64,000 bases of DNA from CALMEC01 sp963765105. Lineage in GTDB: Bacteria; Actinomycetota; Thermoleophilia; Miltoncostaeales; Miltoncostaeaceae. Of the stretch, positions 39,648 to 48,995 are shown one piece after another. The translations under genes were made by a program, and so were the position numbers. The stretch is from assembly GCA_963765105.1 (NCBI GenBank), contig CAVXUW010000002.1:1364001-1428000 (forward strand). The letters are read 5' to 3'. The notes beneath the pieces were generated by a model, which had not been told where the DNA came from, ran no database searches, and saw only the letters and a list, made by a program, of their open reading frames with translations. The stretch's first letter is position 1, and the number at the start of each line of letters is the position of its first letter.

Positions 39648-40657
39648 CGTTCGACTGGCCCTGGATGTTGCTCACCCTGGTCGCCGTGGTGCCGCTGGTG
39701 CTCGGCTACCGGCGACTGCTGCGACGCCAGGAGTCGCGACGCCGAGCCCTGGCCGATCTCGGCCTGGTCGCCCCAGAGCTGGGCGCCCCCGAGCCGGTCG
39801 CCCGGAGCGACCGCAGGGCCGGACGGCGGCGCCACCTGACGCCCGCGCTGTACCTGACTGCCCTGGTGCTGATGCTGCTCGCCCTGGCCCGACCCGAGGC
39901 GACGGTGGCCGACCCCCGCTACGAGGGCACGGTGGTGCTGGCCTTCGACGTCTCGGCCAGCATGGCCGCCGCCGACCTGGCCCCCACCCGGATGGCGGCC
40001 GCCAAGGCCGCGGCCCGGCAGTTCGTCGAGCGCCAGCCGGCAACGATCAAGGTAGCCGTGGTGGCCTTCAGCGAGTCCGGTGTCATCACCCAGCGACCCA
40101 CCGCCGACCACGCCGCCCTGAACGCGGCGATCGAACGGCTGTCGCCCCAGGGCGGCACCTCGCTGGGCCGTGGGCTGCAGTCCAGCCTGACGGCGATCGT
40201 CGGTACTCCGGTACAGCTGCCCGCTCCCGGCGGCGTCGAGGAGAGCGGGCCCAACCTGGGCTACCACGGCTCAGCCGTGGTGATCCTGCTGACCGACGGG
40301 GAGGACACCGGGGGGCCCGACCCGCAGCTGGTGGCCGACCTGGCCTCCAGCGCCGGGGTGCGGGTGTACCCGGTCGGACTGGGCAGTGCACAGGGAACGG
40401 TGCTGAGCATCGACGGCTTCCAGGTGGCCACCGCCCTCGACGAGGCCCTGCTGCGCCAGATCGCCACCACCACCGACGGCCGCTACTACCCGGCGGCCGA
40501 CCAGCAGGCGCTCGCGCAGGTGTACGACTCGATCCGGCCGGGCTGGACGGTGCAGGCCCGTCGGATCGAGGTCACGGCGCTGTTCGGGGCGGCGGCGGGA
40601 CTGGCGCTGCTGGTGGGAGCCGTACTGTCCCTGGTGCGCTCGGGGCGGGTGATCTGA
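39644..40657 (+). CDS. VWA-domain membrane protein 1
   Basis: 337 residues: N-terminal membrane helix (WPWMLLTLVAVVPLVLGY), a second near residues 65-85, a von Willebrand A domain with metal site VVLAFDVSASM, VVAFSESG and LLTDGEDTGG, and a C-terminal helix. This BatA-like layout places the VWA domain outside the membrane. Such proteins bind other proteins via Mg2+ and are assembled by MoxR. The next gene encodes a paralogue of the same plan. Confidence 0.9.
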   Translation: MTFDWPWMLLTLVAVVPLVLGYRRLLRRQESRRRALADLGLVAPELGAPEPVARSDRRAGRRRHLTPALYLTALVLMLLALARPEATVADPRYEGTVVLAFDVSASMAAADLAPTRMAAAKAAARQFVERQPATIKVAVVAFSESGVITQRPTADHAALNAAIERLSPQGGTSLGRGLQSSLTAIVGTPVQLPAPGGVEESGPNLGYHGSAVVILLTDGEDTGGPDPQLVADLASSAGVRVYPVGLGSAQGTVLSIDGFQVATALDEALLRQIATTTDGRYYPAADQQALAQVYDSIRPGWTVQARRIEVTALFGAAAGLALLVGAVLSLVRSGRVI

Positions 40658-40658
40658 C

Positions 40659-41771
40659 ATGACGTTCGGCTGGCCCTTCGCCCTGGCCACCCTGGTGGTG
40701 GTCCCGGTGCTGCTGCTCGGCTACCTGTGGGTCCTGCGTCGCCGGCGCCGGGCAGCGGTGCCGTACCCGAACCTGGCCCTCATCCGTGCGGCAGCGCCGT
40801 CCCGCTCGGCCTGGCGCCGGCATCTGCCGTTCGCCCTGGTCCTGACGGCTCTCGGCTGCCTCGCCCTGGCGGGCGCCCGGCCGCAGCTGGCGCTGTCGAT
40901 TCCGGTGAGCGAGTCGTCGATCATCGTGGCGCTCGACGTGTCCGGGTCGATGTGCTCGACCGACGTCGACCCCAACCGCCTCACCGCCGCCCAGACCGCC
41001 GTCCGGCAGTTCGTGCAGGAGCAGGACTCCGGGGCCCGCATCGGACTGGTGCTGTTCTCGGGCTCGGCCCAGATCGCCGTGGCCCCGACCACCGAGCGAG
41101 CCGACCTGCTGAAGGCCCTCGACGAGCTGGTCACCGGTCGGGGCACCGCGATCGGGTCGGCGATCCTGAAGTCGGTGGACGCCATCGCACAGATCAACCC
41201 GCAGGTCGCCCCCGTCGGCACCCTCGACGACACCTCCGGCGGCTCACCGGGCGGTACGGCCGGCGGCCCGGCGACCGGGGCGCCCGACGGGTCGGCGGAC
41301 GGTCGGGCCGAGCCGGTGCCCGAGATCGTCGTGCTGCTCACCGACGGCGCCAACACCCGGGGCCCGCTCCCGGTCGATGCGGCGAGAAGAGCCGCCGCCC
41401 AAGGCGTTCGGGTCTACCCGATCGGCTTCGGCACCACCACCCCCGCTTCGCTGTCGTGCAGCGCCGCCCAGCTCGGCGGCAGCTTCGACCCCCGCGGCCT
41501 CGGAGGTGGGGGCGGGTTCGGGGGCGGCGGCCGACGCACGGCGCTGGTGGCCGACGAGGCGAGCCTGCGCCAGGTGGCCACCATCACCGGCGGGCAGTAC
41601 TTCTCCGCCGGTGACCGCAGCCAGCTGCAGCACGTGCTGACCGGCCTGCCGCGCACCGTCGTCGTCCAGCACCGGCTCGTCGAGGTGAGCGTCGCACTGG
41701 TGGGCGCGGCAGCCCTGCTGGTCCTGTTGTCGGTCTGGGGTGCCGCCCGTTGGAGCTCGTTCCCGCGCTAG
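40659..41771 (+). CDS. VWA-domain membrane protein 2
   Basis: 370 residues, same design as its neighbour: helix FALATLVVVPVLLLGYLWVL, a second helix, metal site IIVALDVSGSMCSTDVDPN, VLFSGSAQIAV, GTAIGSAILKSVDAIA, VVLLTDGANTRGPL and a C-terminal membrane helix. A Gly/Pro/Asp-rich insert (residues 190-215) and a Gly-rich insert (GGGGGFGGGGRR) are unusual additions. It is the last gene of the MoxR operon, one base after the preceding stop. Confidence 0.9.
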   Translation: MTFGWPFALATLVVVPVLLLGYLWVLRRRRRAAVPYPNLALIRAAAPSRSAWRRHLPFALVLTALGCLALAGARPQLALSIPVSESSIIVALDVSGSMCSTDVDPNRLTAAQTAVRQFVQEQDSGARIGLVLFSGSAQIAVAPTTERADLLKALDELVTGRGTAIGSAILKSVDAIAQINPQVAPVGTLDDTSGGSPGGTAGGPATGAPDGSADGRAEPVPEIVVLLTDGANTRGPLPVDAARRAAAQGVRVYPIGFGTTTPASLSCSAAQLGGSFDPRGLGGGGGFGGGGRRTALVADEASLRQVATITGGQYFSAGDRSQLQHVLTGLPRTVVVQHRLVEVSVALVGAAALLVLLSVWGAARWSSFPR

Positions 41772-41818
41772 CCGGCCACCAGCAGCTCACGAACCCGTCC
41801 TGATCAGGCGCCTGCTGG

Positions 41819-42592
41819 TCAGGGCACGATCGGGGCGGTGAGGACGGCGACCGCCGCGTCGGCGTCGCCGTCCAGCTCGATCCCGGGGTGCGGCAACGGC
41901 AGCCGGTGCCACAGCACCAGCAGCAGGTCGTTGGCCGAGCCCCGAACGGTGGCTGCCGGTTCGGGCAGATCGACACCGTCGCCGCCCACCACCCAGCAGC
42001 TGCCGCCCGAACCGTGCCCGGCAGTCGGTCGGTCGGTGGCGTGCAACGCCAGCGAGGACGTCAGGGCCGGGCATCGCTCGAGTCGCACCTGGCGGGGGAA
42101 GAACACCGTCGCCACCTCGTCCATCCCGTCGGCGGCCAGGTCGGCGTCCATCGGCACCGACTGCCCCAGCGCGGCCCGGGCGTCCCAGAGATGGACGGCG
42201 GTCTCGTGCGCCTGCCGGCGCCACCAGAAGGCCGCCGTCCGGGGCTCGTTGCCGAACCCCCACCGCGGGGTCGCCGGGTCGATCCCGGTCAGCAGGTCGA
42301 GCAGGTCGGCCGTGCCGGCCCGCAGCCAGGCGGACAGCTCGGCCCGCTGCATGGGGGCGACGTCGTCGAAGGGGCCGGGGCGGTTCTGACGCAGGGCGTG
42401 GGCGGCCCAGCGGTGCACCTGGCCCACATGCTCGGCCAGGTCGTGCAGCGTCCAGCCGGGGCAGGCGGGGACGGCTTCGGACAGGTCGACGGCCGGGTCG
42501 GCCACCAGGTCGGCGAACGCCGCCGCGTCGGCGGTAAGGCTCGCCAGGTAGGTGGGCAACGGCAGCGGGGTCCACGAAGCCTGCGTCGTCAT
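41819..42592 (-). CDS. maleylpyruvate isomerase-family (DinB-like) protein
   Basis: 257 residues. N-terminal DinB-like helical part: SEAVPACPGWTLHDLAEHVG then QVHRWAAHALRQ, with His residues for a metal site, and WWRRQAHETAVHLWDARAA; a C-terminal domain follows (SANDLLLVLWHRLPLPHPGI). The group is typical of Actinobacteria that use mycothiol and includes mycothiol-dependent maleylpyruvate isomerase; most copies have unknown substrates. It is divergent from the IclR regulator with only 28 bases between starts. Confidence 0.8.
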   Translation of the reverse strand: MTTQASWTPLPLPTYLASLTADAAAFADLVADPAVDLSEAVPACPGWTLHDLAEHVGQVHRWAAHALRQNRPGPFDDVAPMQRAELSAWLRAGTADLLDLLTGIDPATPRWGFGNEPRTAAFWWRRQAHETAVHLWDARAALGQSVPMDADLAADGMDEVATVFFPRQVRLERCPALTSSLALHATDRPTAGHGSGGSCWVVGGDGVDLPEPAATVRGSANDLLLVLWHRLPLPHPGIELDGDADAAVAVLTAPIVP

Positions 42593-42607
42593 GCCCCAGT
42601 GTGCCCC

Positions 42608-42613
42608 TACGGT
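42608..42613 (+). promoter_or_regulatory. -10 box TACGGT before the IclR gene
   Basis: TACGGT ends seven bases before the GTG at 42621, which supports that start codon and a leaderless transcript. Confidence 0.4.
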
Positions 42614-42620
42614 GGTGGCC

Positions 42621-43376
42621 GTGGGCAACGTGCCGGCAGCCAGCCATGCCCTGGCCGTGCTGCGTCACCTGGCGGCCCAGGCCGGCCCGGTGCCGGCGGC
42701 TGCCATCGCCCGTGACCTGGGGCTGCCCCGCTCGAGCACCTATCACCTGCTGACCACCCTGGTCGCCGAGGGCTTCGCCGTCCATCTGCCCGAGGAGCAG
42801 CGGTACGGCCTCGGGGTGGCGGCCTTCGAGCTCGGCTCGGCGTACTCGCGCCAGGCGCCGCTGGCCCGGCTGGCGCGACCGCTGCTGGCACGACTGGTCG
42901 ACCGCGTCGGCGACAGCGCCCACCTGGCGGTGCTGCACGGGCGCGACGTGCTCTACGTCGTCGAGGACCGCGCGCCGGGTCGGCCGCCGCTGGTCACCGA
43001 CGTCGGGATCCGGCTGCCGGCGCACCTGACGGCCAGCGGTCGCGCCGTCCTGGCCGGTCTGCCGACCGCCCAGGTGCGGGCCCTCTTCCCCGACCCGACG
43101 GCGTTCGTCGACCGTACCGGTGTCGGCCCGCAGACCCCGCGCCAGCTGGCGGCGATCCTGATCGAGGTGCGCCGGGTCGGCTACGCCACCGAGAACGGTG
43201 AGATCACACCGGGTTTCGCCTCGGTGGCGGCCGCCGTCACCGACCACACCGGGAGGGCCGTGGCGGGCATCGCGGTGACCGTTCCCGCCACCGGCGACCA
43301 GGCGCCGCTGCAGCACGCCGACGCCGTGCGAGGCAGCGCCGCCGAGCTGAGCCGGCGCATCAGCGGGCGCAGCTGA
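42621..43376 (+). CDS. IclR-family transcriptional regulator
   Basis: 251 residues. Winged helix with AAAIARDLGLPRSSTYHLLT and the wing GFAVHLPEEQRYGLG; the ligand domain contains LPAHLTASGRAVLAGL and GYATENGEITPGFASVAAAV. IclR proteins bind small acids and often control nearby catabolic genes; here candidates are the allFGH-like operon (convergent, 33 bases away) and the divergent maleylpyruvate isomerase-like gene. Several GTG starts exist (42612, 42615, 42621). Confidence 0.9.
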   Translation: MGNVPAASHALAVLRHLAAQAGPVPAAAIARDLGLPRSSTYHLLTTLVAEGFAVHLPEEQRYGLGVAAFELGSAYSRQAPLARLARPLLARLVDRVGDSAHLAVLHGRDVLYVVEDRAPGRPPLVTDVGIRLPAHLTASGRAVLAGLPTAQVRALFPDPTAFVDRTGVGPQTPRQLAAILIEVRRVGYATENGEITPGFASVAAAVTDHTGRAVAGIAVTVPATGDQAPLQHADAVRGSAAELSRRISGRS

Positions 43377-43409
43377 GCGCGGAGCCGCACGGCCGGCCCC
43401 AGCAGGACC

Positions 43410-44873
43410 TCATGCCAAGGGCGGCGCCAGCTCGGCGAGGGCACGGACGGCGGCCGTGAACACCGCCGCCGGTGGCGTGACCAGGCCCGCGCCCACCTGA
43501 CCAGTACCCGCGACCCGGCCGGCCATGCCGGTGTTGATCTGCGGCAGGATGCCGGTGCGGGCCACGGCGGTGACGTCGATCCCGGTGGGGGTGCCCCGGA
43601 ACTCGAGCACCGGCAGGCCCCACCCGGGATTCTCGCCGCAGGTGATCTGGTACATCCGCTGCGTCGTGGCCATCGCGAACGAGACGTCGCCGCCGACGAA
43701 CCGCACGATCGCCGGGGCGGTGGCCATCGCGAACCCGCCGATGCCGGCGGTCTCGGTGATCGCCGAGTCACCGATGTCGGGGTTGGCGTCCTCAGGGCCG
43801 TAGGTACCCAGGTAGAGCCCCTGCGGGGTGTTCGCCGGTGCGGTGAACCAGGCGTCGCCGGTGCCGGAGGTCTGGATGCCGAAGTCGGTACCGTTGCGGG
43901 CCATCGCCACGACCACCGTCGAGCCCGGGAGGTCGCGCGCCGCATCGGTCATCAGCTTGCAGGCAGGCATCACGAGGTTGAGGAAGAAGTGGTCGTTGCC
44001 GCCGATGAAGGCCGCCGCCCGAGCGACGTCGGCCGCCGTGAACCGCGTCAGCGTCGAGGGTGCCTCGATCAGGGCCGGCAGCAGGTCGCGCAGCAGCATC
44101 AGGGTGCCGGCCCGGTTGCGGTTGTGGCCCTCATCGCCCATCTGCACCATCTGGGCGATGATCGTGCTGATGTCGACCGGTCCGGCAGCCCGGACGGCGT
44201 GGCGCAGCAGCGGGCCGAGCACCGACGCCATCCACGTCAGCCGCTCGAGCACGGACGGCTCGTAGGCGCCGTACCGCAGCACCTTTCCCAGGCCCTCGTT
44301 GAGGCTGCACCAGGCGCGCCGCCCGGTCGTCGCGTCCTCGAGCTCGAAGACCCACATGGACGGCGACACCACGCCGGCCATCGGGCCCACCACGCCGTGG
44401 TGGTGGCACGAGTCGAGCACGATCGCCCCGGGGGCTTGCGCCTGCGGGGTGCCGGCGGGAGCGGCATGGGTGGCCAGCAGGCGGGCCGCCTCGTCCGGGT
44501 CGCGGGCCAGGCCCTCGAGGACCATCGCCCCCTGCAGTGCCCCCAGCATCGGCCCCGAGGCCCGGTCGATCGCCAACGGCGGCCCGGCGTGCAGGAACGT
44601 GCCCGGCTCCAGGCCCAGCGCCTCACGGGCCGGCCGCACGTCGACCAGGCGTACCCGGGTGGCGACCATGCGTTCGACGGCCAGGCGGTTGGCGCCCTCG
44701 CGGCGGGGGTCGGCCATCACCCGAGCCAGCTCGGCCGCCAGATCGTCGGTCGGTGGCTGCCAGTCGGTGGCGGTCACCTCGACCGCCTGCTGCCGCAGGG
44801 TCTCGGCGAACAGCGCGGCCCCGGTGGTGACCACTCGGGGCGGGGCCGCCAGCAGGTCGTGGGTCCCGGTCAT
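43410..44873 (-). CDS. DUF1116 protein, AllG-like oxamate carbamoyltransferase subunit
   Basis: 487 residues. Conserved blocks: RPAREALGLEPGTFLHAGPP, LDSCHHHGVVGPMAGVVSPS, LNEGLGKVLRYGAYEPSVLE, QMGDEGHNRNRAGTLMLLRD, FIGGNDHFFLNLVMPACKLM and NPGWGLPVLEFRGTPTGIDV. These define DUF1116 (E. coli YlbE). The E. coli homologues FdrA/YlbE/YlbF were assigned as oxamate carbamoyltransferase AllFGH in allantoin breakdown. Start overlaps the fdrA stop (ATGA). Third gene of a three-gene operon. Confidence 0.8.
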   Translation of the reverse strand: MTGTHDLLAAPPRVVTTGAALFAETLRQQAVEVTATDWQPPTDDLAAELARVMADPRREGANRLAVERMVATRVRLVDVRPAREALGLEPGTFLHAGPPLAIDRASGPMLGALQGAMVLEGLARDPDEAARLLATHAAPAGTPQAQAPGAIVLDSCHHHGVVGPMAGVVSPSMWVFELEDATTGRRAWCSLNEGLGKVLRYGAYEPSVLERLTWMASVLGPLLRHAVRAAGPVDISTIIAQMVQMGDEGHNRNRAGTLMLLRDLLPALIEAPSTLTRFTAADVARAAAFIGGNDHFFLNLVMPACKLMTDAARDLPGSTVVVAMARNGTDFGIQTSGTGDAWFTAPANTPQGLYLGTYGPEDANPDIGDSAITETAGIGGFAMATAPAIVRFVGGDVSFAMATTQRMYQITCGENPGWGLPVLEFRGTPTGIDVTAVARTGILPQINTGMAGRVAGTGQVGAGLVTPPAAVFTAAVRALAELAPPLA

Positions 44874-46468
44874 CTCCCCTCCTCGCGGGAGTCGTCGTTC
44901 GACAACAGGGCGCAGGCCGCCCGGGCAGCCTGCGCGTTGGAGCGGTGCACCTGGGCGCCGGCCGCCAGCAGCGCCTGCGCCTGCGCGTCCAGTCCCTGCG
45001 GGTCGCCGACCGTGCCGCAGAGACTGACCACCACCGCCAGGTCGACCCCGCGGCGGGCCGCGGCCCGCCGCGCCTGGGCGATCGCCGGCGCCAGCTCGGC
45101 CGCCGGGTCGGGGTGAGCACCGTGCCCGAGGACGACGTCGAGCAGCACCACCACGCCCTCCCCCGGGCGCTGCGCACCTGTCGGGGTACCGGCGGTGCGT
45201 GCGGCCGGCGCCCCAGCGTGAAGCGCGGTGCGCCGCAACGCCTGCAACCGCAGCGACGGGTCGATCATCGGGTGCGGTCGACCCAGGGTCAGCGCATCGT
45301 CGCCGTAGTCGACGAAGGCGTGCTGCGTCGGCGTCAGGTCGTCGTCCAGCACCTGGCGAACGGTCAGCCCCGGCGCCCCGGCCAGCGGGATGTTCGACGG
45401 CAACGGGCCGGTCACGGCGGTCGCCACCAGCATGGCCTCGTCGCACAGGGTGCCGCCGACGAACAGCCCTCGCAGCACCGAGAACCGGGACGCCGAGGCC
45501 TGCCCGCCGGCAGGCTCGGCCGAGGTCATCGCCCAGGGTCGGGGCACGTGCCAGGGCGCCCCTACCGCCTCGGCGGCAGCGGCTGCAGCTGCGGTCAGGT
45601 CGGGCCGTCCGACCCCCAGGGTGGCGAACTGCACCGGTGTGGCCAAGGTCGCGGCGAGTCCCCGCAGCTCGGCCTCGACGGCGGCGTCGGCAGGCTTGGA
45701 GACCACCACGATCAGCTCTGTCGCCGGGTCGGCGTCGAGCAGCCGCAGGGCCTGCCGCGCCGACCGGCCGCCGACCTCGGCCGACAGGTCGCGACCGCCC
45801 ACGCCCAGGCAGTGACTGACCCCCACCCCCGCGGCGTCGAGCAGGCACATCAGCTGCTGGGCGCCGGTGCCCGAGGCCGCCACCAGGGCCACCGGCCCGG
45901 GCAGCACCACGTTGGCGAAGCCCAGCCCGACCCCTGCCACCACCGCGGTGCCGCAGTCGGGCCCCATCACCAGCAGCCCCCGCTCGGTGGCCTCGTCCTT
46001 GAGCCGCACCTCGTGCGCCACCGGCAGGTTGTCGCTGAAGACCATCACGTGGGCGCCTGCCGTCAGGGCGTCCATGGCCTCGGTGAAGGCGTGCGGGCCG
46101 GGTACCGAGACCAGGGCCAGCCCCGCGGCGGCGGCCCGCACTGCGGCGCCGGTGGTACGGGCCGTCACCACCTGAGCCGAGCCCGACGTCGCCTGCGGCT
46201 GGGCAGCCAGTGCCCTGTCGACCACTGCCAGGGCGGCGGCCAGGGCGGGGTCGTCGTCGGCCCGCACGGCCACCATCAGGTCGGACGGCGTCAGGTCGAC
46301 GGGCAGCGCGAACCCCATGCCCTGCAACAGGTCGCGGTTGAGCTCTGTGGCCATGCCCACCTGGGCCGCCGACACCCCCGGCACGGCGGCGACACTGCGG
46401 CTGACCAGCAACAGAGCCACCGAGTCGCGGTAGACACCACGTCGCACCTCGACCCGGTCCTGGCTCAT
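44870..46468 (-). CDS. fdrA: FdrA family protein, AllF-like
   Basis: 532 residues. Start EVRRGVYRDSVALLLVSRSV and MATELNRDLLQGMGF are the FdrA N-terminus; a CoA-binding/succinyl-CoA synthetase-like fold follows (SDNLPVAHEVRLKDEATERG, VMGPDCGTAVVAGVGLGFAN, GPVALVAASGTGAQQLMCLL, HCLGVGGRDLSAEVGG). In E. coli FdrA is a subunit of oxamate carbamoyltransferase, which makes carbamoyl phosphate and oxamate from oxalurate. It overlaps both flanking genes by four bases. Confidence 0.85.
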   Translation of the reverse strand: MSQDRVEVRRGVYRDSVALLLVSRSVAAVPGVSAAQVGMATELNRDLLQGMGFALPVDLTPSDLMVAVRADDDPALAAALAVVDRALAAQPQATSGSAQVVTARTTGAAVRAAAAGLALVSVPGPHAFTEAMDALTAGAHVMVFSDNLPVAHEVRLKDEATERGLLVMGPDCGTAVVAGVGLGFANVVLPGPVALVAASGTGAQQLMCLLDAAGVGVSHCLGVGGRDLSAEVGGRSARQALRLLDADPATELIVVVSKPADAAVEAELRGLAATLATPVQFATLGVGRPDLTAAAAAAAEAVGAPWHVPRPWAMTSAEPAGGQASASRFSVLRGLFVGGTLCDEAMLVATAVTGPLPSNIPLAGAPGLTVRQVLDDDLTPTQHAFVDYGDDALTLGRPHPMIDPSLRLQALRRTALHAGAPAARTAGTPTGAQRPGEGVVVLLDVVLGHGAHPDPAAELAPAIAQARRAAARRGVDLAVVVSLCGTVGDPQGLDAQAQALLAAGAQVHRSNAQAARAACALLSNDDSREEGR

Positions 46469-47259
46469 GCCGCCCCCCTCAGCCGGGGCACACAGGCGCC
46501 CGAACCCCAGAGTAGACCGTGCATCAGCCCGGCCCCCGAGGAGTGGCCCACGGCGAGCAGATCCGTTGCCGCAGAGTCGATCCGGCGGCCATCGCCGGAC
46601 GCCACGGCATCGAGGGCCGCGAGCATCGGCGTGGCCGCATGGCCGGCCACGGCCAGGCGCAGCAGCTCGGCCGAGAGCGGCGTCGTGCGAGGCAGGGCCG
46701 CGGTGACCGCAGCGGCCAGCCCCGGTCGTCGTCCGGCCGCCTGGTCGGGCCAGGCCGCCCAGGCGACGAGCAGGCCGGCCAGGACGTCGTCGCCCAACGG
46801 AGTCAGTCCCTCGCCCAGCCCCACGGTGGCTGCGACCCCGTGCGACAGGGCCGCCGTCATCTCCTGCGGCAACGGCGGCAGGTGCTGCCGCAGGCCGTCG
46901 AGGGCGGCTCCGGTGGGTCGGCCGCGCCGGGGCCGAACTGCCGAGCGCCACCAGCGAGCGACCCGCCAGCCCTGCCAGTCATCGTGCGGCCCCCCACCCG
47001 CCGACCGCACCCACACCTGCCGATCCCCGACCCGGACAGGATCGCCCACCGCAAGCCTCGGCGGCAGGCCGTCCGCCGGGCGCAGCCCGAGCGGCACCGG
47101 CACCGCCCCCGGCGCCAGCAGCGCGACCAGACCCCGTGGGCACTCGAGGTAGTCGGCCAGGCCGAGGACGGCCACCACCCGGCCCTCGACGACCGGGCCG
47201 GTCAGCACCGGAGCCAGGGCCTCGGCCGCCGCGGCGGGTGACGGCTGAGCAGTGACCAC
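46465..47259 (-). CDS. DUF2877 protein, AllH-like
   Basis: 264 residues. The diagnostic segment is GLGEGLTPLGDDVLAGLLVA, with LPRTTPLSAELLRLAVAG and VGHSSGAGLMHGLLWGS near the end. DUF2877 (E. coli YlbF) is the third oxamate carbamoyltransferase subunit. First gene of the operon; its start (GTG 47259) has a TAGCCT box six bases upstream. It is divergent from pucR with 35 bases between start codons, so one short region controls both. Confidence 0.8.
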   Translation of the reverse strand: MVTAQPSPAAAAEALAPVLTGPVVEGRVVAVLGLADYLECPRGLVALLAPGAVPVPLGLRPADGLPPRLAVGDPVRVGDRQVWVRSAGGGPHDDWQGWRVARWWRSAVRPRRGRPTGAALDGLRQHLPPLPQEMTAALSHGVAATVGLGEGLTPLGDDVLAGLLVAWAAWPDQAAGRRPGLAAAVTAALPRTTPLSAELLRLAVAGHAATPMLAALDAVASGDGRRIDSAATDLLAVGHSSGAGLMHGLLWGSGACVPRLRGAA

Positions 47260-47265
47260 CCCGCG

Positions 47266-47271
47266 AGGCTA
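47266..47271 (-). promoter_or_regulatory. -10 box TAGCCT before the allFGH-like operon
   Basis: On the minus strand TAGCCT ends six bases before the GTG at 47259. It lies back to back with the pucR box, so the two promoters overlap. GGCTAG occurs twice here (47267-47272, 47279-47284), 12 bases apart. Confidence 0.4.
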
Positions 47272-47281
47272 GGCGACCGGC

Positions 47282-47287
47282 TAGCGT
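47282..47287 (+). promoter_or_regulatory. -10 box TAGCGT before pucR
   Basis: TAGCGT ends seven bases before the ATG at 47295, consistent with a leaderless pucR transcript. Confidence 0.45.
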
Positions 47288-47294
47288 CTGCCGT

Positions 47295-48995
47295 ATGGCC
47301 ACACCTGCCAAGCAGTCCACGGCATCGCCTCAGGAGTTGCCAGCGCCGCCACCCGGGCGCAGCCTGTCGGTGCAGCAGGTGCTGGAGACCGAGGCGCTGC
47401 GGGGCTCGAAGGTGCTGGCCGGCCATGGCGGTCTGGGCCGCAGCGTGGAGCGACTGAACGTGATGGGCGGGCCCGACATCCTGCCGTTCGTCAAGCCGCA
47501 CGAGCTGCTGCTGACCAACGGCTACCCGCTGCAGCACGACCTCAGTGCGTTGCCGGCCCTTGTCGAGAACCTCGACGGGGCGGGGCTGGCCGCCCTGGCC
47601 GTAGCCCCCGGGGGCTACCTCGACTCCCTGCCCGAACCGATGCTCGCGATGGCCGATCGGCTCGACTTCCCGGTGATCGAGCTGGTCGGGCACGTGGCCT
47701 TCGACGAGGTCATCGAGCAGGTGCTCACCGAGCTGCTCAACCGGCAGTCAGCCGCACTCACGCGCTCGCACGAGGTGCACCGTGCCCTGCTGCACATCGT
47801 GCTGGCCGGCGGAGGCCTGCCCGAACTGGCCACCGAACTGGCCGGGCTCTTCGGCGGGGCCGTGGTCGTCACGAGCACCGACGGCCGGGTGCTGGCGAGT
47901 GCGGGCGACCCGGACACCCTCGAGCGCGCCGGCGACGGCGGCTGCTTCGACGCCACCGGACGGCTGCGCACCGAGGTGGAACCCGGTGGGCTGAGCAGCC
48001 ACCTCGCAGCCGGCGGCAACCACGTGATCGTGCCCGTGGTGGCGGCCCGGGTCGACCACGGAAGAATCGCGATCTTCTCTGCCGACGGCAGGCTGAGCGA
48101 GCAGGACGTACCCACCGTCGAGCAGGCTGCCACCGTGGCCGCCCTGGTCGTCACCAAGCAGCTTGCGGTGCAAGCCGTCGAGTCCAAGTACCAGGGCGAC
48201 TTCCTGCGAGACCTGCTGACCGGCGAGGTCGGGCCCGAGTCGGCGCTGCCCCACGCCGCCTCGCTCGGGTGGGACCTCGACCGCCCGCTGGTGGTGCTCG
48301 TGGCCGAGCTGGACGCCGACGTGGCGACCCCGTCGTCCGGCCCGGACGCCCGACCGCACCTGGAGCGCTACCTGGCGGCCTGGCAGGCGGTGGTTCGACC
48401 CCGGGACGCCAGGGCTCCGGTGGTGAGCTTCCACCGAGAGGTGGTCACCCTGCTGGGGGCACCGGCCGGACGCGACCTGCAGCGGTACGTGCGCGACCTG
48501 GTCCGTGAGGTGGCCACCGACGGCGGCAGCGGACGCCACTCCTTCGGCACCGGGGTCAGCCGGGTGGTCACTGCGGCCGACCAGATCCCGGCCGCCTACG
48601 AGCAGGCCCGCACCGCAGTGCGGGTCGGACGGCGGCGCAACGGGCGCGGCTCGGTGGCCCACTTCGACACCCTCGGGGTGTTCCGGCTGCTGAGCCTGAT
48701 CGAGGACGGCACCGAGCTGCGGGCCTTCCCCGAGGAGCTGCTCGGCGACCTGGCGCGCACCGACGGCACCGCGGCCGAGAAGTCCGAGGCGGCCGACCTG
48801 CGCCGCACCCTCGAGGTCCTGCTCGAGACCAACCTCAACGTCGCAGAGACCGCACGGCAGCTGCATTTTCACTACAACACCCTGCGCTACCGGATCGCCA
48901 AGCTGGAGCGGATGCTGGGTCCGTTCACCCAGGACCCGCAGCTGCGACTGTCCCTTCAGGTGGCCCTGCAGGTCTTGCAGATGCGCGGGTTGTAG
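47295..48995 (+). CDS. pucR: PucR-family purine catabolism regulator
   Basis: 566 residues. N-terminal PucR domain (SLSVQQVLETEALRGSKVLA, LLTNGYPLQHDLSALPALVE), a central GAF-like part, a GGDEF-related segment (FGTGVSRVVTAADQIPAAYE) and the C-terminal HTH with ETNLNVAETARQLHFHYNTL and RYRIAKLERMLG. PucR proteins respond to purine degradation intermediates. Placement between the allFGH-like operon and the purine permease/hydroxylase genes fits a regulator of both. Confidence 0.92.
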   Translation: MATPAKQSTASPQELPAPPPGRSLSVQQVLETEALRGSKVLAGHGGLGRSVERLNVMGGPDILPFVKPHELLLTNGYPLQHDLSALPALVENLDGAGLAALAVAPGGYLDSLPEPMLAMADRLDFPVIELVGHVAFDEVIEQVLTELLNRQSAALTRSHEVHRALLHIVLAGGGLPELATELAGLFGGAVVVTSTDGRVLASAGDPDTLERAGDGGCFDATGRLRTEVEPGGLSSHLAAGGNHVIVPVVAARVDHGRIAIFSADGRLSEQDVPTVEQAATVAALVVTKQLAVQAVESKYQGDFLRDLLTGEVGPESALPHAASLGWDLDRPLVVLVAELDADVATPSSGPDARPHLERYLAAWQAVVRPRDARAPVVSFHREVVTLLGAPAGRDLQRYVRDLVREVATDGGSGRHSFGTGVSRVVTAADQIPAAYEQARTAVRVGRRRNGRGSVAHFDTLGVFRLLSLIEDGTELRAFPEELLGDLARTDGTAAEKSEAADLRRTLEVLLETNLNVAETARQLHFHYNTLRYRIAKLERMLGPFTQDPQLRLSLQVALQVLQMRGL

